Part shown: positions 63,576 through 64,000 of the stretch, piece by piece | Layout of the letters: each line of letters begins with the position of its first letter | Position numbering within the stretch: the first letter of the stretch is position 1 | Assembly: GCF_023238625.1 (NCBI RefSeq) | Contig: NZ_CP096670.1 | Span: forward strand, 1,787,501-1,851,500 | From: Agarivorans sp. TSD2052 | GTDB taxonomy: Bacteria > Pseudomonadota > Gammaproteobacteria > Enterobacterales > Celerinatantimonadaceae | Reading direction: 5' to 3' | Length of the DNA stretch: 64,000 nt | Made by a program: the position numbers and the translations under genes | The notes under the pieces: model-generated | What the model was told of the DNA's origin: nothing | Database searches by the model: none | What the model saw: the letters and a program-made list of their open reading frames with translations, nothing else

Positions 63576-64000
63576 CTAACGCGCTTGTGACTTTTCGTTG
63601 ATTAAACGGATCAATAAACTTCCGTCTAGTAAGGCCCGTTTCACGAGCGCCAAGCCACCCATAGTAGGATTTTTCTGAAAATGCGCAGCTTCAATAGGTA
63701 AACCGTGGGCAAAAGAGCTTAGTGCTTGGTGGTCGATACATTGTTTGATGGTCGGTAACAGTATGCTCTGTGCCGCCATTATTTCACCCGCTATGACGAT
63801 CTTCTCTGGATGAAATAGGTTAATGGTAATAGCGATACTGTTGCCGAGCATTTTTGCTACGCGGTGCAACACTTGATGACATAACATGTCCCCTTGATTG
63901 GCAGCGAAACATACATCTTCAATACCAAAGTCACCTTGCAATATCGAAGGGCAGCCTTGGCTAATTAAGGTCTTTAGGCGCTCTACAATGGCACTATTAG
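63576..64000 (-). CDS. mlc: ROK family regulator, Mlc/NagC-like (3' part)
   Basis: The visible C-terminal part (about 141 residues; frame open to the right edge) matches Mlc closely: ITINLFHPEKIVIAGEIMAAQSILLP, LPTIKQCIDHQAL, NPTMGGLALVKRALLDGSLLIRLI. Mlc represses glucose-uptake and related genes and is released by EIICB-Glc. The DNA-binding domain and zinc motif lie outside. NagC is a close alternative, but sequence near the C terminus favours Mlc. Confidence 0.82.
   Translation of the reverse strand, partial: NSAIVERLKTLISQGCPSILQGDFGIEDVCFAANQGDMLCHQVLHRVAKMLGNSIAITINLFHPEKIVIAGEIMAAQSILLPTIKQCIDHQALSSFAHGLPIEAAHFQKNPTMGGLALVKRALLDGSLLIRLINEKSQAR

Noticed and set aside
1-64000. Mobile elements, prophage, CRISPR arrays
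   Set aside because: Read through for transposase or integrase motifs, repeated spacers and target-site duplications; none found. The tRNA-Pro has no integrase gene or repeated 3' end beside it.

Overview
The window looks like a chromosomal segment of a marine, Gram-negative gammaproteobacterium of the Alteromonadales/Vibrionales type. Evidence for this is gene content: aroC-epmC-yfcL, yejK/yejL/yejM, fadR//nhaB-dsbB, yeaG-yeaH-ycgB, a second (non-str) EF-G, NhaD and NhaB sodium/proton antiporters, VC_2705-type sodium/solute symporters with a DUF4212 partner, an OmpU/OmpC-like porin, and many c-di-GMP proteins. An Agarivorans-like genus is my guess from the mixture, not something proved here. 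There is no phage, transposase, integrase or CRISPR array; genes are dense and terminators clear.

Layout. 1-3003: end of aroC, epmC, an ATP-NAD-kinase-like gene and yfcL. 3064-11051: a surface-polysaccharide region (three GT2 and one GT4 glycosyltransferases, a Wzy/WaaL-type polymerase or ligase, a Wzx-type flippase, a hexapeptide acyltransferase), with a 22-bp perfect palindrome between its divergent first genes and a sigma-54-like promoter before the acyltransferase. 11086-15143: a zinc-ribbon protein of unknown function, yajD, fusA2 and a YbcJ-like S4 protein. 15442-22850: an operon TonB-dependent receptor / YfiR / GGDEF-EAL, converging on a second sensor GGDEF-EAL gene. 23173-27181: gsk, trmK, a porin and a small unknown gene. 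27604-29649: DUF4212 protein plus sodium/solute symporter. 29753-35077: small unknown proteins, csdA-sufE, a degenerate GGDEF protein and nhaD. 35094-39813 (minus strand): prkA/yeaG - yeaH - spoVR/ycgB. 40143-42258: a putative small RNA or leader and a second symporter. 42474-47285: an alpha/beta hydrolase, tRNA-Pro(GGG), yejM, yejL and yejK. 47416-52640: malE-malF-malG-malK with a palindrome at the promoter and hairpins between genes. 52692-54269: a PilZ gene preceded by a 12-base poly-C run (mRNA sense) and a stretch of apparently decayed coding DNA. 54270-57375: dsbB, nhaB and divergent fadR. 57430-58968: a glutaredoxin-like gene, the manganese exporter mneA behind a yybP-ykoY (Mn2+) riboswitch, and yciH. 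59068-61866: feoABC behind an FNR-like plus Fur-like promoter. 61919-64000: a CSS-type EAL phosphodiesterase and the 3' part of an mlc-like ROK regulator.

Themes. Two dominate: c-di-GMP signalling together with polysaccharide production (YfiR, two GGDEF-EAL proteins, one degenerate GGDEF, one EAL, one PilZ, plus the sugar-polymer genes), and ion or nutrient traffic (Na+/H+ antiporters, Na+/solute symporters, Mn2+ export, Fe2+ import, maltodextrin import). The items most worth a second look are the TonB-receptor/YfiR/GGDEF-EAL operon, the poly-C tract in front of the PilZ gene, the unassigned RNA at 40177-40289, the calcium-loop-like motif shared by the two symporters, and the sigma-54 and palindrome elements in the polysaccharide region. 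All functional statements rest on reading motifs by eye; no database search was run.
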